Position numbers and translations under genes: made by a program. A stretch of DNA of 64,000 nt from Sinorhizobium chiapasense (GTDB lineage Bacteria; Pseudomonadota; Alphaproteobacteria; Rhizobiales; Rhizobiaceae). The stretch is from contig NZ_CP133148.1 in the NCBI RefSeq assembly GCF_036488675.1, forward strand, positions 2,418,001 to 2,482,000. The letters are read 5' to 3'. A model generated the notes under the pieces. It had not been told where the DNA came from. It did no database searches and saw nothing but the letters and a program-made list of their open reading frames with translations. This document shows positions 18,530-27,343 of this stretch, one piece after another (position 1 is the first letter of the stretch; each line of letters starts with the position of its first letter).

Positions 18530-18784
18530 ATGCTGAACAAAGTGCTGATTGCGGCTGCCATGCTCACGGCTGTTGCATCGCCCGCCTTCGCGCAGGCCGA
18601 TATCAATTGCGACCAGACGGCGATGACAAAGCTCGAAACCGACGTCGGCCAAATCACCGACGCAATGAAAAAGGACTACGCCAACAAGGAACTCGCCATG
18701 GCCAAGGAGGCGATGAACGCCAAGGACATGGAAAAATGCAAGACGCACATGTCCAACGCCATGAAGGGCAACGAGCCGATGTAA
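18530..18784 (+). CDS. Small secreted protein, unknown function
   Basis: An 84-residue protein with a clear signal peptide (MLNKVLIAAAMLTAVASPAFAQA). The mature part, about 60 residues, starts DINCDQTAMTKLETDVGQI and is strongly helical and charged, with one Cys near each end (INCD and EKCKTHM) that could form a disulfide tying a helical hairpin. Similar small helical periplasmic proteins are widespread in rhizobia. GGAGG precedes the ATG by six bases. I do not recognise a named family. It stands alone between an aldo-keto reductase and a convergent TauE exporter. Confidence 0.8.
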   Translation: MLNKVLIAAAMLTAVASPAFAQADINCDQTAMTKLETDVGQITDAMKKDYANKELAMAKEAMNAKDMEKCKTHMSNAMKGNEPM

Positions 18785-18803
18785 AAGACTGGTAGGCGGC
18801 GTG

Positions 18804-18829
18804 GCGCCAGTCCCTCGGGAGGCTGGCGC
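18804..18829 (+). terminator. Hairpin after the small secreted protein gene
   Basis: GCGCCAG (18804-18810) pairs perfectly with CTGGCGC (18823-18829) around a 12-base loop. It lies 20 bases past the stop codon. There is no T-run, so it may stop transcription only weakly or act to stabilise the mRNA. Confidence 0.4.
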
Positions 18830-18904
18830 TCCCTCCCGCCCTCAGCTTGCTGCGTGGACTGGACTTCGCGCCGCGCCTCTAAATCAGACAATCGAAGGCG
18901 GCCT

Positions 18905-19681
18905 TCAAAGCCATCCGGTTAGTTCGAGCGTTTGGTAGCCGGCCAGAAGCGTGATCAGGGATCCGATCAGCCGCAGCAGGGTCTTCTCCGGCAATGTCTT
19001 GACGATCCATCCCGCCAGCGGCGCCGCTAGAACGCCCCCAACGATCAGCCCGCCAACCGATGTCAGATAGTCGCGGAATTCGCCGGCCTGTTCCCAATGG
19101 CCGGTTACAAATGTGGCGAGGAAGCTCAGCGACACCGAAAGTGCAATCAGGAACTCGGTCGCATTGACCGTTCCGATGACGAAACGCGGCTGTCCGCCTG
19201 CGCCGAGCAGACCCGTGGTGGCGACCGGGCCCCAGCCGCCACCGCCTGCGGCATCCAGAAACCCGGCCACCGCGCCCAGCGGTGCGACAATTCTCAGCTT
19301 CACGGGGTTGGTGGGAATGCGGCGAAAAGACCGAAATAAGAGCCAGCTCCCAATGACCGCGAGATAGGTTGTAACGATTGGCTTGACCTGCTCTCCCTCA
19401 AACGAGGTGAGTACGAAAGCGCCGATCATACCGCCGACGACGCCAAAGGGGATCAGCCGCCAGAACAGTTTCCAGTCGATGTTGCGATGATAAAGATGGG
19501 CCGATCCGGACGCGGCGGTGGTGAACAATTCCGCAGCATGGGCCGAAGCTGACGCTTGCGCCGGCGGCACCCCGAAGGCCAACAGCACCGTCGAAGAGAT
19601 CACGCCATAAGCCATCCCGAGAGCACCATCGACCGCCTGGGCGAGAAACCCGACTGCCGCGAACAGCAGGAAGTCTTCCAT
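18905..19681 (-). CDS. TauE/SafE family membrane exporter
   Basis: A 258-residue inner-membrane protein with about seven to eight helices. Two related halves are visible: the N-terminal FLAQAVDGALGMAYGVISST with AHAAELFTTAASG, and the central GAVAGFLDAAGGGGWGPVATTGLL with a following VGTVNATEF-type segment; these internal repeats are the TauE family hallmark. Members export sulfite, sulfoacetate or other sulfur anions. I start at the ATG at 19681, which opens directly into the first helix; the 66 residues upstream in frame are not membrane-like. It is convergent with the preceding small gene and has no sulfur genes beside it. Confidence 0.88.
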   Translation of the reverse strand: MEDFLLFAAVGFLAQAVDGALGMAYGVISSTVLLAFGVPPAQASASAHAAELFTTAASGSAHLYHRNIDWKLFWRLIPFGVVGGMIGAFVLTSFEGEQVKPIVTTYLAVIGSWLLFRSFRRIPTNPVKLRIVAPLGAVAGFLDAAGGGGWGPVATTGLLGAGGQPRFVIGTVNATEFLIALSVSLSFLATFVTGHWEQAGEFRDYLTSVGGLIVGGVLAAPLAGWIVKTLPEKTLLRLIGSLITLLAGYQTLELTGWL

Positions 19682-19844
19682 GAGGGGCCCCGTGCATGCA
19701 TCGTTCGGCGAACACGCACAACGAAGCCTCACATGTGCAGCGGCACAGGGGAAGCTTCTGGCGCGACCAAGTTGCAGTCGTAGCGCTCTTGGCAAGCAGA
19801 CAAACGGATCACGAGCCCGAGTTGTTCCGTGAATGCAGTCGCTG

Positions 19845-19940
19845 GAGCGGGATGAGGACAGTGCGAGGAGTCTCCGCACGTCTCCCGCCCTAACTCATTG
19901 GAAACAATTGCAGGCTCAAATCGCCCAAATCATGAACGTG
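19845..19940. repeat. Diverged copy of mosaic module Z
   Basis: GGAGCGGGATGAGGA, TAACTCATTGGAAAC and CATGAACGTGATC match the order of landmarks in module Z at 10825-10935 but with several substitutions. It occupies most of the gap upstream of the GrpB and TauE genes. Confidence 0.65.
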
Positions 19941-19949
19941 ATCTGAGTG

Positions 19950-20453
19950 TCAAGCGGACGCCTGCCGCACGATCCTGGCGACGAAGTCGGATTTTCCGCC
20001 CGTGTAGAATTTCCAGTTACCACTTGCCTCCGCAGCCAGTTTGCGCTTCAGCGCGGCATATTCGGCGGCGGCGTCCAGATGATTGCGAAGCCAATCTCGA
20101 AACAGGATGCGTTTGACATGTGTGGCGTTTCCCGGCCCGCAGAGGTAAAGGCGAGTGCCGTAAGAGCCATGACCTAACGTGAAGGTCCACATGCCATCCT
20201 TGTAGGGATCGCCATGGAAGGTAAGCCCCGCGAGCGATTTCACGCGCTCGACTGCCTCGGGAATCCGCGCTTCGCTCAGAAGCACCACGTCGATGTCGAT
20301 CTTGGGTTTCGCGCACAGACCGAGGACGGATGTGCTCCCGACATGGTGGATCTCTTCCACCAGGTCGCCGATAAGGTCCAATATCCGGATCTTTTCCCGC
20401 TCGAACAGCGCGGGCCATGTTGGATCGTAATCGACAATCTTTATCGCGCTCAT
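19950..20453 (-). CDS. GrpB family protein (predicted nucleotidyltransferase fold)
   Basis: A 167-residue protein of the GrpB/UPF0157 family. Diagnostic stretches are VDYDPTWPALFEREKIRI near the start, IHHVGSTSVLGLCAKPKIDIDVV, which carries the G-S-T-S and D-x-D pattern of nucleotidyltransferase-like folds, and FRDWLRNHLDAAAEYAALKR toward the end. Many members are fused to dephospho-CoA kinase; this one is stand-alone. The reaction is not known to me. The ATG has no strong ribosome-binding site. It is isolated between repeat-bearing gaps. Confidence 0.88.
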   Translation of the reverse strand: MSAIKIVDYDPTWPALFEREKIRILDLIGDLVEEIHHVGSTSVLGLCAKPKIDIDVVLLSEARIPEAVERVKSLAGLTFHGDPYKDGMWTFTLGHGSYGTRLYLCGPGNATHVKRILFRDWLRNHLDAAAEYAALKRKLAAEASGNWKFYTGGKSDFVARIVRQASA

Positions 20454-20602
20454 GCGTGCAATCAGGCCGCTCGTTTTTCAGTTGCAGCGTGCCCGATTCG
20501 CAGACCTCGGGAAAGAAAGCCGAGTCGGCTGTCGGAGATCGTTTGAAAAAAAGAAAGCCGGGGCCGATGCCCCAGCGTCCTTCGCCTCTTGGGAGGTGAG
20601 GC

Positions 20603-20698
20603 GTGCTGCGCCGCGGATGCGCAAAGGACGCAGCAACACCTGAAGTGGCGCATAATCCTTTCCGAAAATCGGTGCGATTTTCGGGGCTATGCGCGTCC
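20603..20698. repeat. RIME-like repeat with CCGAAAATCG hairpin
   Basis: A module related to X (CTGCGCCGCGGATGCGCAAAGGACGCAGCA) is followed by a hairpin CCGAAAATCG-N3-CGATTTTCGG (20662-20684). The same hairpin sequence appears at 53477-53500. Located just past the ilvC stop codon, it could also serve as its transcript end. Confidence 0.7.
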
Positions 20699-20700
20699 GC

Positions 20701-21807
<1,107 letters not shown>

Positions 21808-21832
21808 TTATGCGTCCGTTTGAGACCCGCCG

Positions 21833-22480
21833 CTACCCTTTCTTGCCGTAGAGCGTAAGAAAGGCGTCGACCGCCCGCTCCGCCCTGCGGCTGAAACCCT
21901 TCTTCATCTCGCTTGGATCCTCGCCGAGCAGCATCCGCAAATGCCAGTCGGAAACGACCAGACCGTAGAGCGCACCATAGGCCTCCTCGGCGTCGTCGAA
22001 GGCGAGGAGCCCCGCCTTGCGGCCGGCTTCGAGCAGGGCGGCGGCGCGCCGGCCGATCTGGCGACGACCGCGCTCCTGCAGCATGTGGCCGAGCTTCGAT
22101 CCCTCGCGGCTCGCCTGGCCGATCGCCAACCGGTTCAACGCCAGCGACACGTCGCCGGCGAGCACGTCGAGCAGGTCTTTGGCAAAGGCAACGAGATGCC
22201 GGCGCAGGCTCTCCGCATCGAGCGCCCCGGCGGAAACGTCGAGCGTCCTGACCTTGCTCGCCTGGTAGCTGATCATCGCCGAAAGCAGCCCGTCGCGATC
22301 GCCGAACCACTTATAGAGGCTTTCCTTTGAGCAATTGGCGGCCCGCGCGATGCCCGCCGTCGTCAGCGCCTTCTCGCCGCCGTCAACAAGCAGTCTCAGC
22401 GCCTGTTCGAGCACGGCGCCCTGACGCTCGGTCAGACCACTTCCGGCACTTGCCCCCCTGCTCTCCAAGACACCCTGCAC
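21833..22480 (-). CDS. TetR-family transcriptional regulator
   Basis: A 215-residue TetR/AcrR regulator. The N-terminal HTH is ALTTAGIARAANCSKESLYKWFGDRDGLLSAM, with the typical Y-x-x-F/W-x-x-R-D/K-x-x-L pattern. The ligand domain includes LDVLAGDVSLALNRLAIGQ and ALYGLVVSDWHLRMLLGEDP, resembling AefR/YfiR-type C-terminal regions. The ligand is unknown. A perfect palindrome (22500-22511) about 20 bases before the start suggests autoregulation. It is 113 bases upstream of ilvC on the same strand. Confidence 0.9.
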   Translation of the reverse strand: MQGVLESRGASAGSGLTERQGAVLEQALRLLVDGGEKALTTAGIARAANCSKESLYKWFGDRDGLLSAMISYQASKVRTLDVSAGALDAESLRRHLVAFAKDLLDVLAGDVSLALNRLAIGQASREGSKLGHMLQERGRRQIGRRAAALLEAGRKAGLLAFDDAEEAYGALYGLVVSDWHLRMLLGEDPSEMKKGFSRRAERAVDAFLTLYGKKG

Positions 22481-22499
22481 TTCGCCATCGCTCCGTCAG

Positions 22500-22511
22500 T
22501 ACCGTACGGTA
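22500..22511. promoter_or_regulatory. TetR operator candidate
   Basis: TACCGTACGGTA is a perfect 12-base palindrome, followed by a further half-copy CGGTACGGTT. It lies immediately upstream of the TetR gene, where these repressors usually bind to control themselves. Confidence 0.5.
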
Positions 22512-22640
22512 CGGTTCGCATCGTTCTAGTGCGATGGTACGGGAGCGTCAAGGCGATTTTGCGAGGAAATGAATGTGGCAGATGAAAAACGGCCAGCAAC
22601 TGCAACCGCTGCATTGGCCAGCGCGTCCGTTTCGACGAGG

Positions 22641-23849
22641 TCAGATCTTCACGAGCATCGCTGTCCCATACATGAAGGCGACACCGGTCGTCAGTCCCGC
22701 GATCGTGGTCGGCGCGAGAAGCGCCGTCGACCCACGCCCGTCGGACCGCATCAGATAGGCGGCGACCTCGACCATGACCTGCAGAATGGCTCCCGCCCCG
22801 ACGGCGAGAGCCAGGGCCGACCACTGTGGCGCGTAGGCAAGGCTGCCGATCCAGAGACCGACGACGGCAGGTCCTCCCGCCAGCAACGCCAGGGCCGCAA
22901 AGATCCAGAGAGCCGGCCGCTTCTTCAGCAGCGGCGCCGAAATTCCGATGCCTTCGGTGATGTTGTGCGCCATGAACCCCAACACCAGGAAGGAGCCCAA
23001 ACCCGCCGCACCTGCCGCGAAAGCCGCACCGATCGCCAGCCCCTCGCCGAGATTATGCAGACCGATGCCGAGCGCGATGAAGGTTGCAAGCGCAAGCCCG
23101 CTCGGCGCACCCTGACGTCGCCCGACTGCCATCAGCAGAAGGAAGCTGGCGGCGGCCGCAAGCCAGACCATCGCCTGCCCCTGGAAGATGGCGGCGGACT
23201 CGCCCGCAAGCTCGAATGCTTCCGCCGTGGCATCGACGAGAAGGAACGCCAGCAGCCCGACGGTGAGCGCAAGCAGGAAATCCATGCCGTCACGGCCGAC
23301 GCCACGGAGGGCAGGATAGAACATCATCCCGATCGCCACGGGGACGAGGCCGACAAGGACGCCGAGCAGCCCTTGCGACAGGAGGCTTGTGGCGTTGTGT
23401 GCCGTCGTCGGCACGGCGACTGCGATTTCGTGCTCGAACGTCGCCCCCGTGTTGGTGACGATGTTGATCGCGTGTGCCTCGCCCAGCACCCACGGGAAGG
23501 GCAAATGAATCCAGGCCGTCGACCCGCGGCCGATCGGCCCTGGCGGATCCTGCGCGAATTGCCAATAGGCGTCGTCGACCTGGACCTGGGCGATCGTCAT
23601 CGGCTCGGACCCGCCGGCGCGGACGAGGACGCGGATACCGTCATCCGACAGGATCGTCCGCTCGAAGGTCAAGGTCTCGACCGGTGGCGCGCCGTTGCCG
23701 AAGCGCGACAAGGGATTCACGGCCACAAGCCAGACGATCGCCAGGCCAAGCGCCGCCATCGGCAGGATGAGCCACAGGAACGCCGCACGGGACTTCCGCG
23801 CCGGACCGGCGGTCGGCTCGGCCGCCGCTATGCGGGAGACCTCGTTCAT
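22641..23849 (-). CDS. ZIP-family metal transporter with N-terminal extracytoplasmic domain
   Basis: A 402-residue membrane protein. Residues 23-43 form a membrane anchor, residues 50-147 are a polar beta-rich domain (ETLTFERTILSDDGIRVLV, IHLPFPWVLGEAHAINIV, TGATFEHEIAVAVP), and from about 155 there are eight ZIP helices. The metal-binding helices show HNLGEGLAIG (265-274) and HNITEGIGI (295-303), the duplicated H-N-x-x-E-G of ZIP/GufA proteins. The extra domain is not part of ordinary ZIPs. Its ATG overlaps the stop of the multicopper oxidase gene (ATGA), and an MntR-like gene diverges upstream. I infer manganese or iron; direction of transport is not proven by sequence. Confidence 0.85.
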   Translation of the reverse strand: MNEVSRIAAAEPTAGPARKSRAAFLWLILPMAALGLAIVWLVAVNPLSRFGNGAPPVETLTFERTILSDDGIRVLVRAGGSEPMTIAQVQVDDAYWQFAQDPPGPIGRGSTAWIHLPFPWVLGEAHAINIVTNTGATFEHEIAVAVPTTAHNATSLLSQGLLGVLVGLVPVAIGMMFYPALRGVGRDGMDFLLALTVGLLAFLLVDATAEAFELAGESAAIFQGQAMVWLAAAASFLLLMAVGRRQGAPSGLALATFIALGIGLHNLGEGLAIGAAFAAGAAGLGSFLVLGFMAHNITEGIGISAPLLKKRPALWIFAALALLAGGPAVVGLWIGSLAYAPQWSALALAVGAGAILQVMVEVAAYLMRSDGRGSTALLAPTTIAGLTTGVAFMYGTAMLVKI

Positions 23850-24979
23850 GCGATCGCCTCCACGACATCGAACATGCCCGACCAGCCGAGCTCTGTGAAC
23901 TCCGACTGATGCGGATGGAACATGTAGAGGCCGGGCTCGTGGTCCTTGAAGGAAAACTCGAGGATGCCGCGTTGGGCCTGAATCTGGGTGATCAGATCGA
24001 CCGTGCTCAACGTCGGAGTCAACGTCGTTCCTTGCTCGAAATAATTGAAGAAATTGGCGTGCAGGTGGAAGGAGTTGATCGGATCGAACTCGACGACATT
24101 GGCCAGATAAATGCGGACCGGCCTGTCCCGCACGATCCGGATCGGGCGCTTCATATAGGCATGCGCGACCGTGTTCACCGCATAGACTTCGTTCTCGTTG
24201 TCGAAATTGGTGTCGAAGCCGTTCATCACCATCGCGAACTCCTGCCATTCGGCATTCTCCGGCGTGCCGAGAAGACGGGAACGGGCAATGTCGGTGAGCT
24301 CTGGATGCCTGGCGGGATCGGGATCGATGACGAAAAGGCCGTACATGCCCTTCTGGATGTGCCTCTTCAGCGGAAGTGCATGGCAGTGGTAGAGATGGCA
24401 GCCGAACGGCCGCGCGTCGAATTCGTACACGAACTCGTCGCCGGGATCGATCAGACCCGCGCCGGGAACGCCGTCCATGCGCGCCGCGTGAATGCCATGA
24501 AAATGCATCGAGTGAGGGTGCGAGCCCAGGTTCCTGAAGACGATCCGGAGCCGGTCTCCCTCGGTTGCCCGGAGCGAGGGACCGGGCACGCGCCCATTGT
24601 AAGTCCACGCCGGGAACATGATCCCGGGCGCGATTTCGATTTCCTTGTCGATCCCCTCCAACTCGAATGTACGAAGGACCCGTCCGTCGGGCAGTCGGGA
24701 GACCGTACCAGTATCCCACTCCGTCAGCAGCTTCGCGGTCTCGAAACCATTGCGCGCTTCATCGACCTCACCGACGGTGATCATCGCTCCATGGGCCGAA
24801 CCATGGCCCGGCAGGGGCGAAGCGGCCGTATGCGCCGAATGGTCGGCCATATGGTCGGCCAAATGCTCCGATTGAGCGATGGACGATCCGCTCGCACAGA
24901 TCACGCTCCCGCCGGCGGCCGTAACGCCGCCCCAGAGCAGTCCGCGTCTGGTGATTTCAAACGGCCCCCATCTGGTCAT
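23846..24979 (-). CDS. Two-domain multicopper oxidase, Tat-exported
   Basis: A 377-residue cupredoxin enzyme. The N-terminus has a Tat-like signal (EITRRGLLWGGVTAAGG), then a His-rich linker (residues 39-64). Domain 1 carries HSMHFHG (156-162) and HLYHCHALPLKRHIQKGM (195-212): trinuclear-site His pairs flank Cys199, and Cys199, His207 and Met212 would hold the type 1 copper. Domain 2 has FHLHANF (304-310) and MFHPHQ (353-358) but no type 1 Cys. So it resembles two-domain laccases or ferroxidase/Mn-oxidase-type enzymes. It is coupled to a ZIP transporter and divergent from an MntR-like regulator, suggesting metal oxidation linked to transport. Confidence 0.88.
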   Translation of the reverse strand: MTRWGPFEITRRGLLWGGVTAAGGSVICASGSSIAQSEHLADHMADHSAHTAASPLPGHGSAHGAMITVGEVDEARNGFETAKLLTEWDTGTVSRLPDGRVLRTFELEGIDKEIEIAPGIMFPAWTYNGRVPGPSLRATEGDRLRIVFRNLGSHPHSMHFHGIHAARMDGVPGAGLIDPGDEFVYEFDARPFGCHLYHCHALPLKRHIQKGMYGLFVIDPDPARHPELTDIARSRLLGTPENAEWQEFAMVMNGFDTNFDNENEVYAVNTVAHAYMKRPIRIVRDRPVRIYLANVVEFDPINSFHLHANFFNYFEQGTTLTPTLSTVDLITQIQAQRGILEFSFKDHEPGLYMFHPHQSEFTELGWSGMFDVVEAIA

Positions 24980-25033
24980 GTGGGCACTCCATCGTTAGTA
25001 CGATGAAACAAAATAAGCACAAGACAGACAATA

Positions 25034-25045
25034 TAGCAATGGCTA
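25034..25045. promoter_or_regulatory. MntR-box-like site 1
   Basis: TAGC-AATG-GCTA: the arms pair perfectly, and the flanked form ATAGCAATGGCTAA strongly resembles the MntR box of Escherichia coli (ATAGC-N4-GCTAT as I recall it). It is 55 bases upstream of the multicopper oxidase start. Confidence 0.65.
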
Positions 25046-25099
25046 AGTCATGAACAGTGTCCGGCCGATGCGCAGGAGTTGCAGGCGGCGAGACATTTT

Positions 25100-25111
25100 T
25101 AGCCATTTCTA
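25100..25111. promoter_or_regulatory. MntR-box-like site 2
   Basis: TAGCCATTTCTA reads on the other strand as TAGAAATGGCTA, a one-base variant of site 1 in inverted orientation. It sits 44 bases before the start of the mntR-like gene, suggesting autoregulation. Confidence 0.6.
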
Positions 25112-25154
25112 TGATTTCGTCGGAGGCCTACGATGTCGTGCAAGGAGCCATGCG

Positions 25155-25625
25155 ATGTCCGACCAAACAGCTCGATCTGAAGAAATCACGATGCCCCTCA
25201 TCGACCCGGAAACGCAGGTCGAGAGCTTCCGTCAGACCCGGAGCAACCGGCGAACCGAGCTCGTCGAGGACTATGTCGAACTGATTGCCGACCTGATCGA
25301 CGACAACGGTGAGGCAAGGCAGGTCGAGATCGCGCAGAGGCTCGGCGTTGCCCAGCCGACGGTGGCGAAGATGCTGAAGCGGCTGGCTGCGGAGGAGTTG
25401 ATCGTCCAGCGGCCATACCGTGGCGTTTTCCTGACGGCTGCCGGAAGGGAAATTGCCGAAAGGTCGAAGGCACGCCACGAGATCGTCGTGTCGTTTCTCC
25501 TCGCACTGGGCATCAGTCCGGCCACCGCCCGCATCGATGCCGAGGGCATCGAGCACCACGTCAGCGAGGAAACGCTCGAAGCCTTCGGGCGCTACATCCG
25601 CCGCGCGGGCCGCAAGGCGCAGTAA
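25155..25625 (+). CDS. mntR: MntR-type manganese-responsive regulator (DtxR family)
   Basis: A 156-residue DtxR/MntR regulator. The winged HTH is ELIADLIDDNGEARQVEIAQRLGVAQPTVAKMLKRLAAEELI with the wing QRPYRGVFLTAAGREIAE; the metal-binding dimerisation part has SKARHEIVVSFLLALGIS and DAEGIEHHVSEETLEAF, whose His, Glu and Asp fit Mn ligands. No SH3-like extension is present, as in MntR rather than IdeR. The start at 25155 follows AAGGAG by eight bases. It diverges from the oxidase-ZIP operon and both promoters carry MntR-box-like sites, so it probably represses that operon when manganese is plentiful. Confidence 0.88.
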   Translation: MSDQTARSEEITMPLIDPETQVESFRQTRSNRRTELVEDYVELIADLIDDNGEARQVEIAQRLGVAQPTVAKMLKRLAAEELIVQRPYRGVFLTAAGREIAERSKARHEIVVSFLLALGISPATARIDAEGIEHHVSEETLEAFGRYIRRAGRKAQ

Positions 25626-25649
25626 CCTCGTCAAAGGATTGGTGTCATC

Positions 25650-26501
25650 TCAAGATCGCCAGCCGCGCAGCGCCGCCTCCACGAAGGCCGCGACCGCAGC
25701 GACGCTCGGCACGCGCGCTCTTTCGGGATGGATCATCAGATAGGCCGGCCGGTCGGCCACGGCCGCCGGTTCGTCGACGATCTCGAAGCGCGGATCATGC
25801 CGGGTGGAGAGTTCCGGCAGCATCACCTCGGCGCCGAGCGCAAGCGCCGCCTCGGCCAGGATCTCCAGCTTGTCGGCGGTGAGCACCACCCGGGCCGCCG
25901 GCCTTGCTCGGTCGAGCGCCAGCATTTCCGGCACATGCGCCAGCGTATCGCGGTAGCGGACGACCGGGCGCTCGCCCTGCGGAAGGCCGGCGGGGCGGCA
26001 GAGCCGGAAACGGATCGCGCCGATGCGCTTGATCCGCGTCGTGTCCTCGCCCGTACGGCCGAGGCGCATGGCGATGTCGGCCTCCCGACGCTCGAAGCTC
26101 AGCGCCTGGTCGTCCGCCACGAGGTCGAGGGTGATGCCGGGATGGTTGCGCTCGAGGTCGCCAAGCGCCGGCGCAATGATGTGCGCGAGAACGAAGCTGA
26201 CGCTCGTCAGCCGCACGTGGCCGTGAAGCTCTGCCGTCGCCCGCTTCAGCGTTGCCATCGACAGCGACGCCTCCTCCGAAATCGCCCGCAGCCGGTCGAG
26301 CACCGTGACAAGCACCGGCGTCGGTGCAAGCCGTCCGCCGATGCGGTCGAAAAGCGCCGCACCGATCCGCCGCTCCAGCGCCGCGAGCCGGCGTGTAATG
26401 GTCGTCTGGTCGACCCCGAGCGTGCGCGCGGCGGCACTCAGCGTCCCGCCCCGAACGATATGGTCGAGCAATTCGAGGTCAGCCCAGCTCTCTGCAATCA
26501 T
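25650..26501 (-). CDS. LysR-family regulator
   Basis: A 283-residue LysR protein with HTH LELLDHIVRGGTLSAAARTLGVDQTTITRRLAALERRIGAALFDR, an atypical but complete version of the family motif, and an effector domain from about residue 90 (LTSVSFVLAHIIAPALGDLE; READIAMRLGRTGED). It belongs to the class with a DQTTITRRL recognition helix, often found beside transport or hydrolase genes. It diverges from the isochorismatase-like gene at 26587, so that gene is its likely target; a palindrome stands between them. Confidence 0.9.
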   Translation of the reverse strand: MIAESWADLELLDHIVRGGTLSAAARTLGVDQTTITRRLAALERRIGAALFDRIGGRLAPTPVLVTVLDRLRAISEEASLSMATLKRATAELHGHVRLTSVSFVLAHIIAPALGDLERNHPGITLDLVADDQALSFERREADIAMRLGRTGEDTTRIKRIGAIRFRLCRPAGLPQGERPVVRYRDTLAHVPEMLALDRARPAARVVLTADKLEILAEAALALGAEVMLPELSTRHDPRFEIVDEPAAVADRPAYLMIHPERARVPSVAAVAAFVEAALRGWRS

Positions 26502-26531
26502 GCAGGTTTATCTCCGAAATGTTCGGCTTCA

Positions 26532-26547
26532 TCCGCGTTTTCGCGGA
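26532..26547. promoter_or_regulatory. Palindrome between LysR and hydrolase genes
   Basis: TCCGCG-TTTT-CGCGGA is a perfect inverted repeat in the 85-base gap between the two divergent starts, where a LysR regulator would bind. It does not fit the T-N11-A form exactly, so it could also be a chance GC palindrome. Confidence 0.4.
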
Positions 26548-26586
26548 GCATAGGGTGAAGCATCTGAACAGGCAATGGAGCCCGCC

Positions 26587-27198
26587 ATGACGACCTCGCC
26601 CTTCACCCTCTTCTTTCTCGCCGGCCGTGAGCCCATGCCGCCGACGCTTGGCGAAGCCACGCTGATCCTTATTGACTATCAGAACGAGTATCTCTCAGGA
26701 CCGCTGACACTCGTCCACGCGGAAGCCGCCGTCGGGCGTGCAGGTGCACTGCTTGCCGCCGCCCGGCAGGCCGGCGCGAAGATCATCCATGTCGCGCATA
26801 AGGGTGCGGCCGGCGGTCCGTTCGATCGTGCTGCCGAACGCGGCGCCTTCATCGATGCGCTGAAACCGCTTCCCTCGGAAGCGATCGTCGAAAAGCCGCG
26901 CCCGAACGCCTTCTCCGGTACCGGACTCGCCGATCTCGTCGGCCCGTCCGGCACGAAGGTCGTGATCGCCGGTTTCATGACCCACAACTGCGTGTCCTCG
27001 TCGGCGCGTGCCGCGCTCGATCTCGGTTACGAGATCACCATCGCGGGTGATGCCTGCGCCACCCGCGACCTGCCCTCGCCGGCAGGCGTCGTCACGGCGC
27101 GTGAACTGCATATCGCCGAACTCGCGGCACTCGCCGATCGCCATGCCTGCGTCACCGAGGTCGCGACACTCACCGCCGGGAACGGCGACGCAGCCTAA
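26587..27198 (+). CDS. Isochorismatase-family cysteine hydrolase
   Basis: A 203-residue hydrolase. The catalytic triad of the family can be placed: Asp in LILIDYQNEYLSG, Lys in AIVEKPRPNAFSGTGL and the nucleophile Cys in IAGFMTHNCVSSSARAAL, with the cis-peptide loop just before Cys. ITIAGDACATRDLPSPAG closes the fold. These enzymes cleave amides or vinyl ethers (nicotinamide, N-carbamoyl compounds, isochorismate); which one is not readable. GGAG lies six bases before the ATG at 26587, which I prefer over the ATG at 26575. Probably controlled by the divergent LysR gene. Confidence 0.9.
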   Translation: MTTSPFTLFFLAGREPMPPTLGEATLILIDYQNEYLSGPLTLVHAEAAVGRAGALLAAARQAGAKIIHVAHKGAAGGPFDRAAERGAFIDALKPLPSEAIVEKPRPNAFSGTGLADLVGPSGTKVVIAGFMTHNCVSSSARAALDLGYEITIAGDACATRDLPSPAGVVTARELHIAELAALADRHACVTEVATLTAGNGDAA

Positions 27199-27343
27199 GC
27201 TGTTGGTGAAGATGACATTTCGGGCGCCGGCTACCCGCCGGCTCCTCGCCCACATTACAAAAATATAATGATCTCAATGCTTTTCGCCGATCTCGTTCAT
27301 CTCTATTTTGAGAAGCAATGAACGCCAGCGAAGCGGTGAGGCC

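Noticed and set aside
22569..23909. 446-residue plus-strand frame opposite the ZIP gene
   Set aside because: Rich in Arg, Asp and Pro with no domain; a shadow of the ZIP coding sequence.
23850..24719. N-terminal extension of the ZIP frame to 692 residues
   Set aside because: It overlaps the multicopper oxidase gene, which has all copper motifs in another frame.
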